Shown one piece after another: positions 35,675 to 45,743 of a stretch of DNA of 64,000 nucleotides; position 1 is the first letter of the stretch, and every line of letters starts with the position of its first letter. The notes beneath the pieces were generated by a model. The model saw only the letters and a program-made list of their open reading frames with translations, was not told the DNA's origin and ran no database searches. Source of the DNA: Wocania arenilitoris (lineage in GTDB: Bacteria; Bacteroidota; Bacteroidia; Flavobacteriales; Flavobacteriaceae); assembly GCF_021728535.1 (NCBI RefSeq), contig NZ_JAKKDU010000014.1, forward strand, positions 33,563 through 97,562, read 5' to 3'. Both the position numbers and the translations under genes were made by a program.

Positions 35675-36682
35675 TTATTTTTTTGATTTCAATATAGGAT
35701 TTGAAATTAAAAATATTAAATAATACAAGTTTTTAATGTTAAACAATTTTACCAATAATGAGTAAGTAAAACCATTATAATCGTTTCCAAGAAAAGAGTT
35801 TAAAGGATATGCGTTTACAGCCTGCATACGCTCAATTATTTTTCTAGCTTCTTTTAACTTAATAGTTGATTTTAACATCCTTATCATCAAGAAGAAAACA
35901 AACGATTGTTGCCGTGTTTTTAGGCGTTCAATACAATCTTTATTTTTTTTAATTGACTTAATAAGTGGCATAAATAGTTCCGCTGCATTAGCATTATCAT
36001 AAATAACTTTTAAATAATGACTCGGTTCTTTGCTTGTCATTGCTGAACCAGCTACTCTTACATGCCTATGAGTATCAATAGGTAAATGTGCAACATTATT
36101 TGCATTTAGCAGTAAATTAGCAGTAAAAACAGCATCCTCCATCCATCTACCTTCAATAAATCTTAAACTTATTTCTTCTAAAAAGTCTTTTTTAATAATG
36201 TACCACCAAACTTCATTTTTATAGCTATTTATACCAATATAATCGATTCCACTTAATTTAGTAATACTAAAAGCCTTACTAATATCTGTAACAGAGTCAT
36301 GCAAATTTGTAGCTGTAGTTCCTTTTGATATAAAAGTTAGTACTTGCAAATTATTTGTTTTAGCACAATCTAAAATTGGTTTTAAAGTGTTATTAGCTAA
36401 GTAATCATCTGGATCTATAAAATAAATATAATTGCCTTTAGCTAAATTAAGACCATAATTCCTAGCACTACCAACACCACCATTTTCCTTGTTATAAATA
36501 AATATATTGTTATTATCTAATTGAAACTGCTTAACTATCTCAATGCTTTTATCTTTTGATCCATCATTAACTACAATAATTTCGTAATCAGAAGTGCTTA
36601 AGCCTTGATTTAAAAGACTTTGAATACAACCAGAAATATATAATTCTACATTATATACAGGAATTATAATACTTAACTTCAA
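35675..36682 (-). CDS. Glycosyltransferase family 2 protein
   Basis: A 335-residue GT2 enzyme, third paralogue in the cluster. KLSIIIPVYNVELYISGCIQSL, DYEIIVVNDGSKDKS, NYIYFIDPDDYLANN and EGRWMEDAVFTANLLL correspond one to one with the genes at 30318 and 31388. Here the metal motif is DPDD rather than DADD, which still supplies the second Asp. It is the most upstream gene of the minus-strand run, 21 bp before the ATP-grasp gene, and diverges from prfB across a 266-bp gap that should hold both promoters. Confidence 0.92.
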   Translation of the reverse strand: MKLSIIIPVYNVELYISGCIQSLLNQGLSTSDYEIIVVNDGSKDKSIEIVKQFQLDNNNIFIYNKENGGVGSARNYGLNLAKGNYIYFIDPDDYLANNTLKPILDCAKTNNLQVLTFISKGTTATNLHDSVTDISKAFSITKLSGIDYIGINSYKNEVWWYIIKKDFLEEISLRFIEGRWMEDAVFTANLLLNANNVAHLPIDTHRHVRVAGSAMTSKEPSHYLKVIYDNANAAELFMPLIKSIKKNKDCIERLKTRQQSFVFFLMIRMLKSTIKLKEARKIIERMQAVNAYPLNSFLGNDYNGFTYSLLVKLFNIKNLYYLIFLISNPILKSKK

Positions 36683-36923
36683 TAGATGTTTTTTTTTTAA
36701 GACCTAGTAACTAATACTCTCGGTATTAAAAGCAATATATACTTTTATATATTCAAATTTTTTATAAACGAAAATGAAAGCTTTTGAAAATTTATTGGTT
36801 GGTCTAATAAGTTAATAGCAATCAAATATAATTTATTAATTATTAGTTCTATAAAAATATCCGTTGAAATGTAGAATTTTCCCATTAACTAAAATTTGTG
36901 TTTTTATATAGATTTATTAATTC

Positions 36924-36931
36924 TATTTTTG
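36924..36931 (+). promoter_or_regulatory. -7 box (TATTTTTG) of prfB
   Basis: TATTTTTG matches TAnnTTTG, 17 bp upstream of the prfB start. A TTTG lies at 36895-36898 but the 25-nt gap is longer than the usual spacer. Confidence 0.45.
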
Positions 36932-36948
36932 TTCAAAATAAAATTACT

Positions 36949-38056
36949 ATGATTACTTCCGATCAAATTAAAGATCTTAACACACGCCTTGATAAATTAA
37001 GGCACTATCTTTGACGTTGATGCCAAACTAATAGAAATACAAAACGAAGAAGAACAAACTTTTGACCCTGATTTTTGGAGCGATTCTAAAGCTGCTGAAG
37101 TGGTCATGAAATCGATTCGAGTAAAGAAAAAATGGGTAGAAGACTACAATAAAGCCAAAACACTTGTTGAAGATTTAGAAGTACTTTACGAGTTTTACAA
37201 AGAAGGTGAAGCCACTGCAGAACAAGTTCAAGCACGTTTTGATAAAGCCGCTGCACTATTAGAAGACATTGAGTTTAAAAACATGCTTTCTGAAGAAGGC
37301 GATAGCTTAAGTGCTGTATTACAAATAACTGCAGGCGCAGGCGGAACGGAAAGTTGCGATTGGGCAAGTATGCTTATGCGTATGTATCTCATGTATGCAG
37401 AAAAAAGTGGATTTAAAGTTAAAGAACTTAACTTTCAAGAAGGTGATGTTGCAGGTATAAAAACGGTAACCTTAGAGATTGAAGGCGACTTTGCTTTTGG
37501 TTGGTTAAAAGGTGAAAACGGTGTACACCGGTTAGTGCGAATCTCCCCATTTGATAGTAACGCAAAACGCCATACTAGTTTTGCTTCGGTTTATGTTTAC
37601 CCTTTAGTTGATGACACTATTGAAATAGACATAAACCCTGCAGATATTGAAATAGTAACAGCCCGTTCAAGTGGTGCCGGCGGACAAAATGTTAATAAAG
37701 TTGAAACCAAAGTACAGCTAACGCATAAACCTACAGGCATACAAATATCTTGTTCTGAAACACGATCGCAACACGATAATCGAGCCCGTGCTATGCAAAT
37801 GTTAAAATCTCAATTGTATGAAATCGAATTGCAAAAACAACTCTCGCAACGTGACGATATTGAAGCCAGTAAAATGAAAATTGAATGGGGAAGTCAAATT
37901 CGTAATTATGTAATGCATCCTTATAAGCTAGTGAAAGATGTAAGAACAACCCATGAAACTGGTAACGTAGATGCTGTTATGGATGGGAATATTGAACCCT
38001 TTTTAAAAGCATATTTAATGATGATGGGGCAAAAAGAAGAAGATAATCAATTATGA
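36949..38056 (+). CDS. prfB: Peptide chain release factor 2, with programmed +1 frameshift
   Basis: RF2, 368 residues once the frameshift is made. The zero frame starts at ATG 36949, encodes [21 protein letters not shown] and stops at TGA 37012-37014. The slip site CTT TGA C (37009-37015) moves ribosomes +1 into the main frame, which continues to 38056. An AGG at 37000-37002 lies where the internal Shine-Dalgarno stimulates the slip in other bacteria. Downstream, RISPFDSN holds the SPF anticodon-like tripeptide for UGA/UAA and [15 protein letters not shown] the GGQ catalytic loop. RF2 thus limits its own synthesis. The stop overlaps the next start by 4 bp. Confidence 0.95.
37000..37015 (+). 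promoter_or_regulatory. RF2 frameshift signal
   Basis: AGG CAC TAT CTT TGA C. The order, with an SD-like AGG, a short spacer, CUU slippery codon and UGA-C poor stop context, is the classical autoregulatory RF2 signal; here the upstream SD-like element is only three bases. Confidence 0.93.
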
Positions 38057-38670
38057 ATAAGATAGATGCTATAATTTTCGACCTTGGTGGTGTTTTAATT
38101 GATTGGAATCCTGAATATGTTTATTTAGATGTGTTTAATGGAGATCGAGATAAAATGCAATGGTTTTTCGATAATATTTGCACGAATGATTGGAACGAAA
38201 ACCAAGATGCAGGTTACCCAATGGCAAAGGCTACTAAAGAGCGTATTGCAATGTTTCCTGAATGGGAAAAAGAAATTGAAATGTTTTACGGGCGTTGGAT
38301 AGATATGTTGGGAGATCCTATTTCTGGCACTGTTGATATTCTTAAAAAATTAATAGATTCAAAACAATACAAAGTGGTTGCACTTACCAATTGGAGTGCA
38401 GAAACTTTTCCAATTGCTTTGGAGCGTTTTGAGTTTTTACAATGGTTTCAAGGTATTTTAGTTTCAGGTGAAGAAAAAACTAGAAAACCTTTTGATGAAA
38501 TATATCATTTAACCTTAAATCGTTTCAATATAAAGGCAGAACATGCTATTTTTATTGACGATAATCTTAGAAATGTTGAAGCTGCCAATAATTTGGGTAT
38601 AAACGGAATTCATTTTAATTCACCCAATAAACTTTTTCAACAATTAAAAACCTTTAATATTAATTTATAA
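38053..38670 (+). CDS. HAD-IA family phosphatase
   Basis: A 205-residue hydrolase. Motif I is [15 protein letters not shown], with the D-x-G-G-V-L form typical of YihX/epoxide-hydrolase-N-like HAD phosphatases; motif II lies in [13 protein letters not shown], motif III in [13 protein letters not shown] and motif IV in [18 protein letters not shown]. Alpha-D-glucose-1-phosphate phosphatase YihX is the closest known relative in general layout. Its ATG overlaps the prfB stop by 4 bp, so translation is coupled. It is followed, with a 1-bp overlap, by an ArsC-like gene. Confidence 0.9.
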   Translation: MNKIDAIIFDLGGVLIDWNPEYVYLDVFNGDRDKMQWFFDNICTNDWNENQDAGYPMAKATKERIAMFPEWEKEIEMFYGRWIDMLGDPISGTVDILKKLIDSKQYKVVALTNWSAETFPIALERFEFLQWFQGILVSGEEKTRKPFDEIYHLTLNRFNIKAEHAIFIDDNLRNVEAANNLGINGIHFNSPNKLFQQLKTFNINL

Positions 38671-39011
38671 TGATAAAAATATACCACAATAACCGTTGCA
38701 GTAAATCGCGTTTCGGGTTAAAAATATTAGAGAACTCTGGTAAAGAATTCGAAATTATTAAATATTTAGAGAATATGCTTTCCGCGAAAGCACTAAAAGA
38801 TATAATAACAATTTTAAAAATAAAACCAATTGATTTAGTTAGGAAAAATGAAGTCATCTGGAAAGAAAATTATAAGAATAAGACCTTAACAGATACAGAA
38901 ATTATTAATGCAATGGTAGAAAACCCTAAGCTTATTGAGCGCCCCATTATAGTAAATGGCAATAAAGCTGTAATTGGCAGACCTCCTGAACTAATTTTAG
39001 ATATTATTTAG
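38670..39011 (+). CDS. arsC: ArsC/Spx family arsenate reductase-like protein
   Basis: A 113-residue thioredoxin-fold protein. IKIYHNNRCSKSRFGLKIL has the single active Cys (Cys10) in the C-S-K-S-R context of ArsC. LIERPIIVNGNKAVIGRPPELI supplies the conserved R-P-I-V and G-R-P-P segments. Glutaredoxin-dependent arsenate reductases have this plan and length. No ars operon genes are nearby, and flavobacterial genomes often carry such stand-alone copies, so a general redox role is possible. It overlaps the HAD gene by one base. Confidence 0.88.
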   Translation: MIKIYHNNRCSKSRFGLKILENSGKEFEIIKYLENMLSAKALKDIITILKIKPIDLVRKNEVIWKENYKNKTLTDTEIINAMVENPKLIERPIIVNGNKAVIGRPPELILDII

Positions 39012-39091
39012 AGGATAATCTTTTAACAAACATTTAACCACTTCTCTTAAACCATGGGTTATTTTTATTGTCTAAAACGGTAAACCTAACC

Positions 39092-41542
39092 ATGAACAAA
39101 TTTTTTATTTTTGCTCTCTCTTTAACTTTTTGCATCGCAAATGGTAATTCACAGCCTAAAAAGCCAGAAGCTTCTACAATTAATAATATAATAATTAAAG
39201 AAGTCATAATAACAGGAAAAGTAATTGACAAAGAAACTCAAAAGCCTTTAGAATATGCAACTATTGCTTTTTTTAGTAAAAAAGAAAACAAAATTGTTAC
39301 TGGAGGTATAACCGATATAAATGGAGTTTTTAGTATTCTCGTAAAAACTGGAATTTACGATATATCTATTGAATACATTGCTTTTAAAACTCAAAGAATA
39401 CTAAACAAAAAAGTAACTGTTAATGAAAATATAGGATTATTCTCCTTAGAAATTGATGCTGAGTCTTTAGCAGAAATTGAAGTTATAGCAGAACGCACTA
39501 CCGTTGAAATTAAACTAGATAAAAAAATATATAATGTAGGTAAAGATTTAACCGTTAGCGGTGGAACTGTAAGTGATGTTTTAGATAATGTTCCTTCAGT
39601 TTCTGTCGATGTTGAAGGTAATATAGCACTAAGGGGTAATGATAATGTTCGTATTCTAATTAATGGAAAGCCCTCTGGTTTAGTTGGGTTAAACACAACA
39701 GATGTGTTGAAGCAATTACCTGCCGAGTCCATTGAAAAGGTAGAAGTAATTACGTCTCCGTCTGCTCGTTATGAAGCAGAAGGAACGGCTGGTATTTTAA
39801 ACATAATTCTACGCCGTAGTAAATTACAAGGGTTAAACGGTGCAATTACGGCAAACGGCGGCTATCCAAATACAGCTGGAATATCAGGAAATATAAACTA
39901 CAGAACTGGAGATATTAACTTTTTTAATACCACATCCTATAACTATAGAGAATCACCGGGGTATTCTTATAATTTCACCAGATACAAAAACACAGGAAAC
40001 TTTCTGGATGAAAAAAATAATTGGCTTAGTAGAGGAAACGGTATAACAAGTAATATAGGTTTAGAATGGTATGTTAACGAAACATCTTCTATTACCACAT
40101 CATTAGTGTATAGTGACAGAAGTGGAGATAACGAGTCCGTTAATGTGCTTACTCAATACGATTCTAACTTTGATTTAACAGGTCAAACTATTAGAGAAAA
40201 ACCAGAGCTAACTGAAAACAAAACTATTCAATATGCTTTAAATTATACAAAAAACTTTAAAACTTCTGGGCATAAATTATCTTTTGATTTTCAGTATGAA
40301 GATACAGATCAAAATAGAAGCGAATTTGTAAATCAAGATGGTATAGACACCGAAATAGCTTTTACTCCAGAAGAAGAATCAAAAATTTTAATACAAACTG
40401 ATTATGTTTTACCTATAGGAGAAAACCAACAATTTGAATTTGGTTTCAGAGGAGATTACAGCGATACTACTACCGACTATTCAGTTGAAATTTTTAATCA
40501 AAATTTAGATAATTTTGAACTGGATACAAACCTATCAAACTTATTTAATTTCAAAATGTATTTAAATTCTGTTTATAGTCAGTATGGAAGTAAAATAAAT
40601 AAGTTTTCATATTTACTAGGACTCCGTCTAGAAAATACTCAAATTACTATAGATCAACCAACATCTGGAGATTTTGAAAAGAAAAACTTCACTGGTTTAT
40701 TCCCAACAGTAAATTTAAATTATGAAATAAGTGATACAGAAAACGTTACCTTAGGATATAACAGAAGACTTAGCAGACCTCGTGGGTTTTATTTAAACCC
40801 TTTTCCTTCTAGATCTAGTCTCACCAATATATTCCAAGGTAATCCAGATTTAGACCCTAGTTATTCAAGCAATTTCGATTTAGGCTATTTAAAGCGTTTT
40901 GGCAAGTTTACCTTAAGTTCTTCTATGTACTATCAACATACTATACAAGAAGATGAATGGGTAAGTATTGATACTGGAAATACAGTTATTATTAATGGAG
41001 AAACACTTCCTGTAATTCAAAGAACACCAGTTAATGTAGGTACAAATGATAGGTATGGTTTTGAATTCAACTTAAACTACGCCCCTTCTAAAAAGTGGCG
41101 TATTAATAGTGATTTTAATTTTTTTAAATCTATTACCAAAGGTGAATTTAATGGAATAAATTTAGATGCTAATAACATAACTTGGTCTATGCGCATAAAT
41201 AATAAATACACTTTGCCAGGTGATATTGATTGGCAAACAAGCCTAAGATATAGAGGACCTAGAGAAGACGCTCAAAATAAAAGAAGAGGTAATTTTTCAT
41301 CAAGAATGGCTCTTAGTAAAGACTTATTTAAAGAAAAAGCATCAATTGCCTTTAATATAAATGATGTTCTAAATAGTAATAGATTTCAAGGTGATGTAGA
41401 TTCTGAAACTTTCTTTAGCACCAGAGAAATACGATTTAGAGGTGTAAGAAACTACAACTTATCGTTCACTTATAGATTTAATCAGAAAAAGAAAACACAA
41501 CGTGGAAAGCGTGGTAACGGTGATTTCGATTTTGAAGGATAA
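39092..41542 (+). CDS. TonB-dependent receptor-like outer-membrane beta-barrel protein
   Basis: An 816-residue outer-membrane protein. The start is ATG 39092 (MNKFFIFALSLTFCIANG, signal peptide); an upstream TTG would add eight hydrophilic residues. Residues about 40-130 form a carboxypeptidase regulatory-like domain (VITGKVIDKETQKPLEYATIAFF). Residues about 140-230 are a plug (GGTVSDVLDNVPSVSVD, IRILINGKPSGL-type VLINGKP region and VEVITSPSARYEAEGTAGILNI). The rest is barrel (outer membrane beta-barrel family, OMP_b-brl_3). There is no SusD partner, so a small-ligand or metal role is more likely than polysaccharide uptake. Confidence 0.9.
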   Translation: MNKFFIFALSLTFCIANGNSQPKKPEASTINNIIIKEVIITGKVIDKETQKPLEYATIAFFSKKENKIVTGGITDINGVFSILVKTGIYDISIEYIAFKTQRILNKKVTVNENIGLFSLEIDAESLAEIEVIAERTTVEIKLDKKIYNVGKDLTVSGGTVSDVLDNVPSVSVDVEGNIALRGNDNVRILINGKPSGLVGLNTTDVLKQLPAESIEKVEVITSPSARYEAEGTAGILNIILRRSKLQGLNGAITANGGYPNTAGISGNINYRTGDINFFNTTSYNYRESPGYSYNFTRYKNTGNFLDEKNNWLSRGNGITSNIGLEWYVNETSSITTSLVYSDRSGDNESVNVLTQYDSNFDLTGQTIREKPELTENKTIQYALNYTKNFKTSGHKLSFDFQYEDTDQNRSEFVNQDGIDTEIAFTPEEESKILIQTDYVLPIGENQQFEFGFRGDYSDTTTDYSVEIFNQNLDNFELDTNLSNLFNFKMYLNSVYSQYGSKINKFSYLLGLRLENTQITIDQPTSGDFEKKNFTGLFPTVNLNYEISDTENVTLGYNRRLSRPRGFYLNPFPSRSSLTNIFQGNPDLDPSYSSNFDLGYLKRFGKFTLSSSMYYQHTIQEDEWVSIDTGNTVIINGETLPVIQRTPVNVGTNDRYGFEFNLNYAPSKKWRINSDFNFFKSITKGEFNGINLDANNITWSMRINNKYTLPGDIDWQTSLRYRGPREDAQNKRRGNFSSRMALSKDLFKEKASIAFNINDVLNSNRFQGDVDSETFFSTREIRFRGVRNYNLSFTYRFNQKKKTQRGKRGNGDFDFEG

Positions 41543-41561
41543 TTATTTAGTATATAAAAGA

Positions 41562-41632
41562 TTAGGCTTCTTGAAAAGTTTTTCCAAGCCGCTCAGAATT
41601 GCATACATGACAAAATTATTTTGTATGTCCGC
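41562..41632. repeat. Two intergenic hairpins between convergent genes
   Basis: GGCTT...GAAAA/TTTTC..AAGCC near 41562-41590 and ACAT.ACAAAAT/ATTTTGT.ATGT near 41604-41630. They lie in the 262-bp gap between the outer-membrane receptor gene and the convergent yifB gene, where terminators are expected, but neither has a good T-run. Nothing else was seen in this gap. Confidence 0.4.
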
Positions 41633-41804
41633 AATAATTATTAAAACGCTCTAATTTAATGGTATAAAAATGTTAAAAATTAACTCCTCGAAATATATCA
41701 ATGGAACATAGTATAAGGTTTATATTGATTTATTTTCTGGTACTAGTGGTCTTGCTAATTGAATTATTGCATAGCTATCCATCTGTGTTTATTAGAAAAT
41801 ATAC

Positions 41805-43340
41805 CTACCCCAACCAACCTTCTCTATCCAAACTCCTATATTGTATTGCTTCACTAATATGCGAACCATTAACCTCATCAACACCTTCTAAATCAGCAAT
41901 AGTACGCGACACTTTCAAAATCCTATCGTAAGCACGTGCCGATAAGTTTAAACGTTCCATGGCTGTTTTTAGTAGTTGTTTTGAAGCGTCATCTAAAACA
42001 CAATGCTTACGTATTTGCTTGGTATTCATTTGTGCGTTGTAATGCACACTATCAGAATCCTTAAAACGATTGGTTTGAATTACTCTGGCTTGTGTAACAC
42101 GTTTTCTAATATCAACTGAGGTTTCGCCTTTTCTATCATCACTTAGTTTTTCAAAAGGCACTGGAGTAACTTCAATGTGTATATCAATCCTATCTAACAA
42201 CGGACCAGAAATCTTACTTAAATATCGCTGCATTTCTGCAGGACTTGAGGTTACTGGCGCATCAGGATCGTTAAAATAACCACCCGGACTTGGATTCATA
42301 CTCGCCACCAACATAAACGATGAGGGGTAAGTTACTGTAAATTTAGCACGTGAAATAGTGACTTCTCTATCCTCCAACGGTTGACGCAAAACTTCTAAAA
42401 CGTCGCGCTTAAATTCTGGCAATTCATCTAAAAACAAAACGCCATTGTGTGATAAAGAAATCTCTCCAGGTTGCGGAAAACTACCCCCACCAACAAGCGC
42501 AACATTTGATATGGTGTGATGTGGACTACGAAACGGACGTTGTGCCATTAACCCAGAATCTTTAACTCTACCTACTACCGAATGTATCTTAGTAGTCTCT
42601 AAAGCTTCATGTAAAGTCATTGGTGGTAAAATACTTGGCAATCGTTTTGCTAACATGGTTTTTCCGGCTCCCGGTGGACCAATTAAAATAATGTTATGAC
42701 CACCAGCGGCTGCAATTTCCATACAACGCTTTATAGATTCCTGACCTTTTACATCTGAAAAATCAAACTCTGGAAACTCTAGGTTTTTATAAAACTCTTT
42801 TCGCGTGTCTATTATGGTTTGCTCGAGCGCTTCTTCTTTATCAAAATAATTAATAACCTGCTTAATATTATCAACGCCATAAACTTCTAAACCATCAACA
42901 ATAGCAGCTTCTTTAGCATTCTGACTTGGAAGAATAAAGCCTTTAAACCCTTCTTCTCTAGCTTTAACAGCAATAGGTAAAGCGCCTTTTATGGGTTGTA
43001 AACTGCCGTCAAGCGAAAGCTCACCCATAATTAAATAACGCTCTAAATCTTTGGCTTTAATTTGAGATGTAGAAGCCAGAATTCCAATAGCTAAAGTTAA
43101 ATCGTACGCACTTCCCTCCTTTCTTAAATCGGCAGGCGACATATTAATAATAATCTTTTTGCCCGGGATTCTATAACCGTTGTTTTGAAGCGCAGCAGCA
43201 ATTCTATAATTACTTTCTTTTATAGCATTATCAGGCAATCCAACAAGATGATAACCGACACCTTTATCTACATTTACCTCAACCGCAATCGTTGTTGCTT
43301 CAACACCAAAAACGGCACTTCCATAAACTTTTTTAAGCAT
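41805..43340 (-). CDS. yifB: YifB/ComM family Mg-chelatase-like AAA+ ATPase
   Basis: A 511-residue protein. The N-terminal domain has [28 protein letters not shown] and [17 protein letters not shown], the Lon-like fold of ComM. The AAA+ core has Walker [17 protein letters not shown], Walker [12 protein letters not shown] and sensor [11 protein letters not shown]. The C-terminal domain ends in RSLDREGW. ComM homologues help branch migration during natural transformation. It is transcribed alone, divergent from the molybdenum cofactor operon. Confidence 0.94.
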   Translation of the reverse strand: MLKKVYGSAVFGVEATTIAVEVNVDKGVGYHLVGLPDNAIKESNYRIAAALQNNGYRIPGKKIIINMSPADLRKEGSAYDLTLAIGILASTSQIKAKDLERYLIMGELSLDGSLQPIKGALPIAVKAREEGFKGFILPSQNAKEAAIVDGLEVYGVDNIKQVINYFDKEEALEQTIIDTRKEFYKNLEFPEFDFSDVKGQESIKRCMEIAAAGGHNIILIGPPGAGKTMLAKRLPSILPPMTLHEALETTKIHSVVGRVKDSGLMAQRPFRSPHHTISNVALVGGGSFPQPGEISLSHNGVLFLDELPEFKRDVLEVLRQPLEDREVTISRAKFTVTYPSSFMLVASMNPSPGGYFNDPDAPVTSSPAEMQRYLSKISGPLLDRIDIHIEVTPVPFEKLSDDRKGETSVDIRKRVTQARVIQTNRFKDSDSVHYNAQMNTKQIRKHCVLDDASKQLLKTAMERLNLSARAYDRILKVSRTIADLEGVDEVNGSHISEAIQYRSLDREGWLG

Positions 43341-43444
43341 ATTCTTTATTTACTGCTTAAATGTAAGAAAAGTATTTTTAAGTGTTATAATCGATTTTCT
43401 TATTTAATCTTAAGCAAAATGTTTCATCAATAAAACCAAATCGT

Positions 43445-43452
43445 TATATTTG
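43445..43452 (+). promoter_or_regulatory. -7 box (TATATTTG) of the moeA operon
   Basis: TATATTTG matches TAnnTTTG, 23 bp upstream of moeA. TTTC at 43422-43425, 19 bp further up, could be a degenerate -33 element. Confidence 0.55.
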
Positions 43453-43475
43453 GTAGGGTATAACGAAAATGTAAC

Positions 43476-44654
43476 ATGATTTTTATCTCCGAAGCTATTT
43501 CAATTGTAAAACAAAACAGCAAACCACTACTACAGTCTATAATTAAAAAGGTTGAAAAATCTGGTGGATACAAGCTGTATGAAGATATTTTATCTCCAAT
43601 AAACATGCCCCCTTTCAGACAATCGGCTATGGATGGTTATGCTCTGAATTTACAAGATAACCTATCGTATAAATTAATAGGTGAAGTGAAAGCTGGTGAT
43701 GCCCATAAAATTGTTTTAAAAAAAGGTGAAGCTGCTAGAATATTTACGGGTGCCCCTGTTCCTGACTCTGCAAATGCTATTATGATGCAGGAAAAAGTGA
43801 AGGTTGACGGAGAAACCATTACTATTTCTGAACAGGTTTCTTTGGAACATAATATTCGTCCGTTAGGAGAACAGGTTAAAACTGGAGACATCGCTTTAAA
43901 AAAAGGTACAAAGTTAACACCAGCAGCAATTGGGTATTTAATGTCTATAGGTATTACTGAAATTTCTGTATTTAAGAAGCCGAATATTGCAATCGTTACC
44001 ACTGGAAATGAACTAATTGAAGCTGGACAAGATTTACCTTATGGAAAAATCTACGAAAGCAACTCAAAAATGTTATTGAGTGCACTTTACAATTTAAAGT
44101 TTTATGATGTTACACTTTATAAAGTTGAAGACGATTATAATAAAACTGTTGAGACGCTTAAAGGTGCATTAGATAACAATGATTTGGTGTTAATTACAGG
44201 TGGTATCTCAGTTGGAGATTACGATTTTGTTGGAAAAGCATTAAACGAATTAAAGGTAAAAGAACTCTTTTATAAAGTAAAGCAAAAACCTGGAAAACCT
44301 TTGTTCTATGGTAAAAAAGAAAACACACAGGTATTTGCGCTTCCCGGAAATCCTGCAGCAGCATTGTCTTGCTTTTATGTATATGTCTTTATCTCTTTAC
44401 AACAAATGATGCATCGTAAAGATTTAGAATTACCAAGAATAAAAGCTAAAACTATAAATGGTTTTGTAAAGAAAGGTAATAGGCCACAATTTTTAAAAGG
44501 TATTTACAGCGATGGGCAAGTTGAAATTTTAGACGGACAAAACTCATCAATGTTACAAACTTTTGCGCTATCAAACGCTTTAGTTTTTGCTCCTGAAGAT
44601 ATGAGCATTATTAATATTGGTGATACCATAGAAGTGATATTATTGCCACAATAA
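43476..44654 (+). CDS. moeA: Molybdopterin molybdotransferase MoeA
   Basis: A 392-residue enzyme that inserts molybdate into adenylated molybdopterin. MPPFRQSAMDGYAL, ARIFTGAPVPDSANAIMMQE and KPNIAIVTTGNELIEAGQ are family signatures; VLITGGISVGDYDFV and VFALPGNPAAALSCFYVYV form the MoCF-binding domain. The C-terminal domain (PRIKAKTINGFVKKGNRPQFL) is complete, so length is normal. It is the first gene of a plus-strand run of Mo-cofactor genes reaching 50491, with a good -7 box before it. Confidence 0.94.
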   Translation: MIFISEAISIVKQNSKPLLQSIIKKVEKSGGYKLYEDILSPINMPPFRQSAMDGYALNLQDNLSYKLIGEVKAGDAHKIVLKKGEAARIFTGAPVPDSANAIMMQEKVKVDGETITISEQVSLEHNIRPLGEQVKTGDIALKKGTKLTPAAIGYLMSIGITEISVFKKPNIAIVTTGNELIEAGQDLPYGKIYESNSKMLLSALYNLKFYDVTLYKVEDDYNKTVETLKGALDNNDLVLITGGISVGDYDFVGKALNELKVKELFYKVKQKPGKPLFYGKKENTQVFALPGNPAAALSCFYVYVFISLQQMMHRKDLELPRIKAKTINGFVKKGNRPQFLKGIYSDGQVEILDGQNSSMLQTFALSNALVFAPEDMSIINIGDTIEVILLPQ

Positions 44655-44663
44655 TTATGAGTT

Positions 44664-45002
44664 ATGGGTTATAAAATAAAAAGTCGCATTTGGATTGAAT
44701 CGGAAAACAATGTGCTTCTTGGTGAAGGTCGAGTGCATTTGCTTAAAGCAATTAACGACACTGGATCGCTTTCTAAAGCCGCAAAATCTTTAAATATCTC
44801 ATATAAAAAGGCGTGGCAACTTTTGGATTCTGTAAACAAATCGGCTAAAAAACCTGTCACTATTAATAGTATTGGTGGCAAAGGTGGTGGTGGTGCAGAA
44901 TTAACAGAATATGGAAAATCATTGATTAAAGCATTTGATGAAATTAATAAGAATTGTTGGGCGTTTTTGGATGAACAACTGAGTAAAATAGAACAACTTT
45001 AA
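44664..45002 (+). CDS. ModE-like winged helix-turn-helix protein
   Basis: A 112-residue DNA-binding protein. LLKAINDTGSLSKAAKSLNISYKKAWQLLDSVN is the LysR/ModE-type winged helix with its wing in NSIGGKGGGGAELTEYGKSL. This equals the N-terminal domain of ModE, the molybdate-dependent repressor. The C-terminal MOP domains that bind molybdate are missing, so this protein cannot sense molybdate by the classical route. Such short forms are common near moeA. It lies 9 bp after moeA and abuts the TauE gene. Confidence 0.88.
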   Translation: MGYKIKSRIWIESENNVLLGEGRVHLLKAINDTGSLSKAAKSLNISYKKAWQLLDSVNKSAKKPVTINSIGGKGGGGAELTEYGKSLIKAFDEINKNCWAFLDEQLSKIEQL

Positions 45003-45743
45003 ATGCTACAAACCGAAAACATATATCTTTTTTTAATCATTCTACCTGTAGTATCATTTTTATACTCAAGTGTAGGACACGGAGGTGCAAGTGGGTATTT
45101 AGCTTTAATGGCATTGTTTTCATTTGTCCCAGAAAGCATGAAACCTACAGCATTATTGCTCAATATTTTTGTTTCTGGAATTTCGTTCTACTACTATTTT
45201 AAAGCAGGACATTTTAATAAAAAACTATTTATCTCATTCGCCATAGCTTCTATTCCGTTGGCCTATTTAGGAGGTACAATTGAAGTTGATGCTTCAATTT
45301 ATAAAAAGATTTTAGCTATTTTATTAATCTTCGCTATTCTTAAAATGCTGAATGTGTTTGGAAAAGAAAGTGATAATACAAAACAAGTTAAACTGTGGCA
45401 AGGACTAATTGTTGGCGGCATCATAGGTTTCTTTTCAGGACTTATTGGTATTGGTGGCGGTATCATTTTAACACCAGTAATCCTGCTACTACATTGGGGT
45501 AAAATGAAAGAGGCTGCAGCGGTTTCTGCCTTGTTTATCTGGGTGAATTCAGCGGCGGCTTTAATAGGTCAATTCAGTAGTGGCGTTTCAATAAAAAAAG
45601 GCGCTTTTGTGCTAGTAACTATCGCGCTTATTGGTGGTATTTTAGGAGGTTATTATGGTAGTAAAAAAATCAACAATCAGCGTCTAAGATATATATTAGC
45701 TTTTGTATTAATTATAGCTTGTGCTAAATTATTTTTTACTTAA
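45003..45743 (+). CDS. TSUP (TauE/SafE) family membrane transporter
   Basis: A 246-residue protein with about eight helices. Two repeats carry the family glycine motifs: YSSVGHGGASGYLALMALF in the first and GGIIGFFSGLIGIGGGIILTPVIL in the second. Known TSUP members export sulfite, sulfoacetate or other sulfur compounds. It begins directly after the ModE-like stop and the mobA start follows its stop directly, so it is embedded in the operon. No modABC molybdate transporter is present, so a role in molybdate or sulfur supply to cofactor synthesis is an open idea. Confidence 0.9.
   Translation: MLQTENIYLFLIILPVVSFLYSSVGHGGASGYLALMALFSFVPESMKPTALLLNIFVSGISFYYYFKAGHFNKKLFISFAIASIPLAYLGGTIEVDASIYKKILAILLIFAILKMLNVFGKESDNTKQVKLWQGLIVGGIIGFFSGLIGIGGGIILTPVILLLHWGKMKEAAAVSALFIWVNSAAALIGQFSSGVSIKKGAFVLVTIALIGGILGGYYGSKKINNQRLRYILAFVLIIACAKLFFT

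Noticed and set aside
41701-41931. Possible small membrane peptide in the receptor-yifB gap
   Set aside because: Its first 35 residues look like a helix, but over half of it runs antisense into yifB and there is no ribosome site or promoter box.
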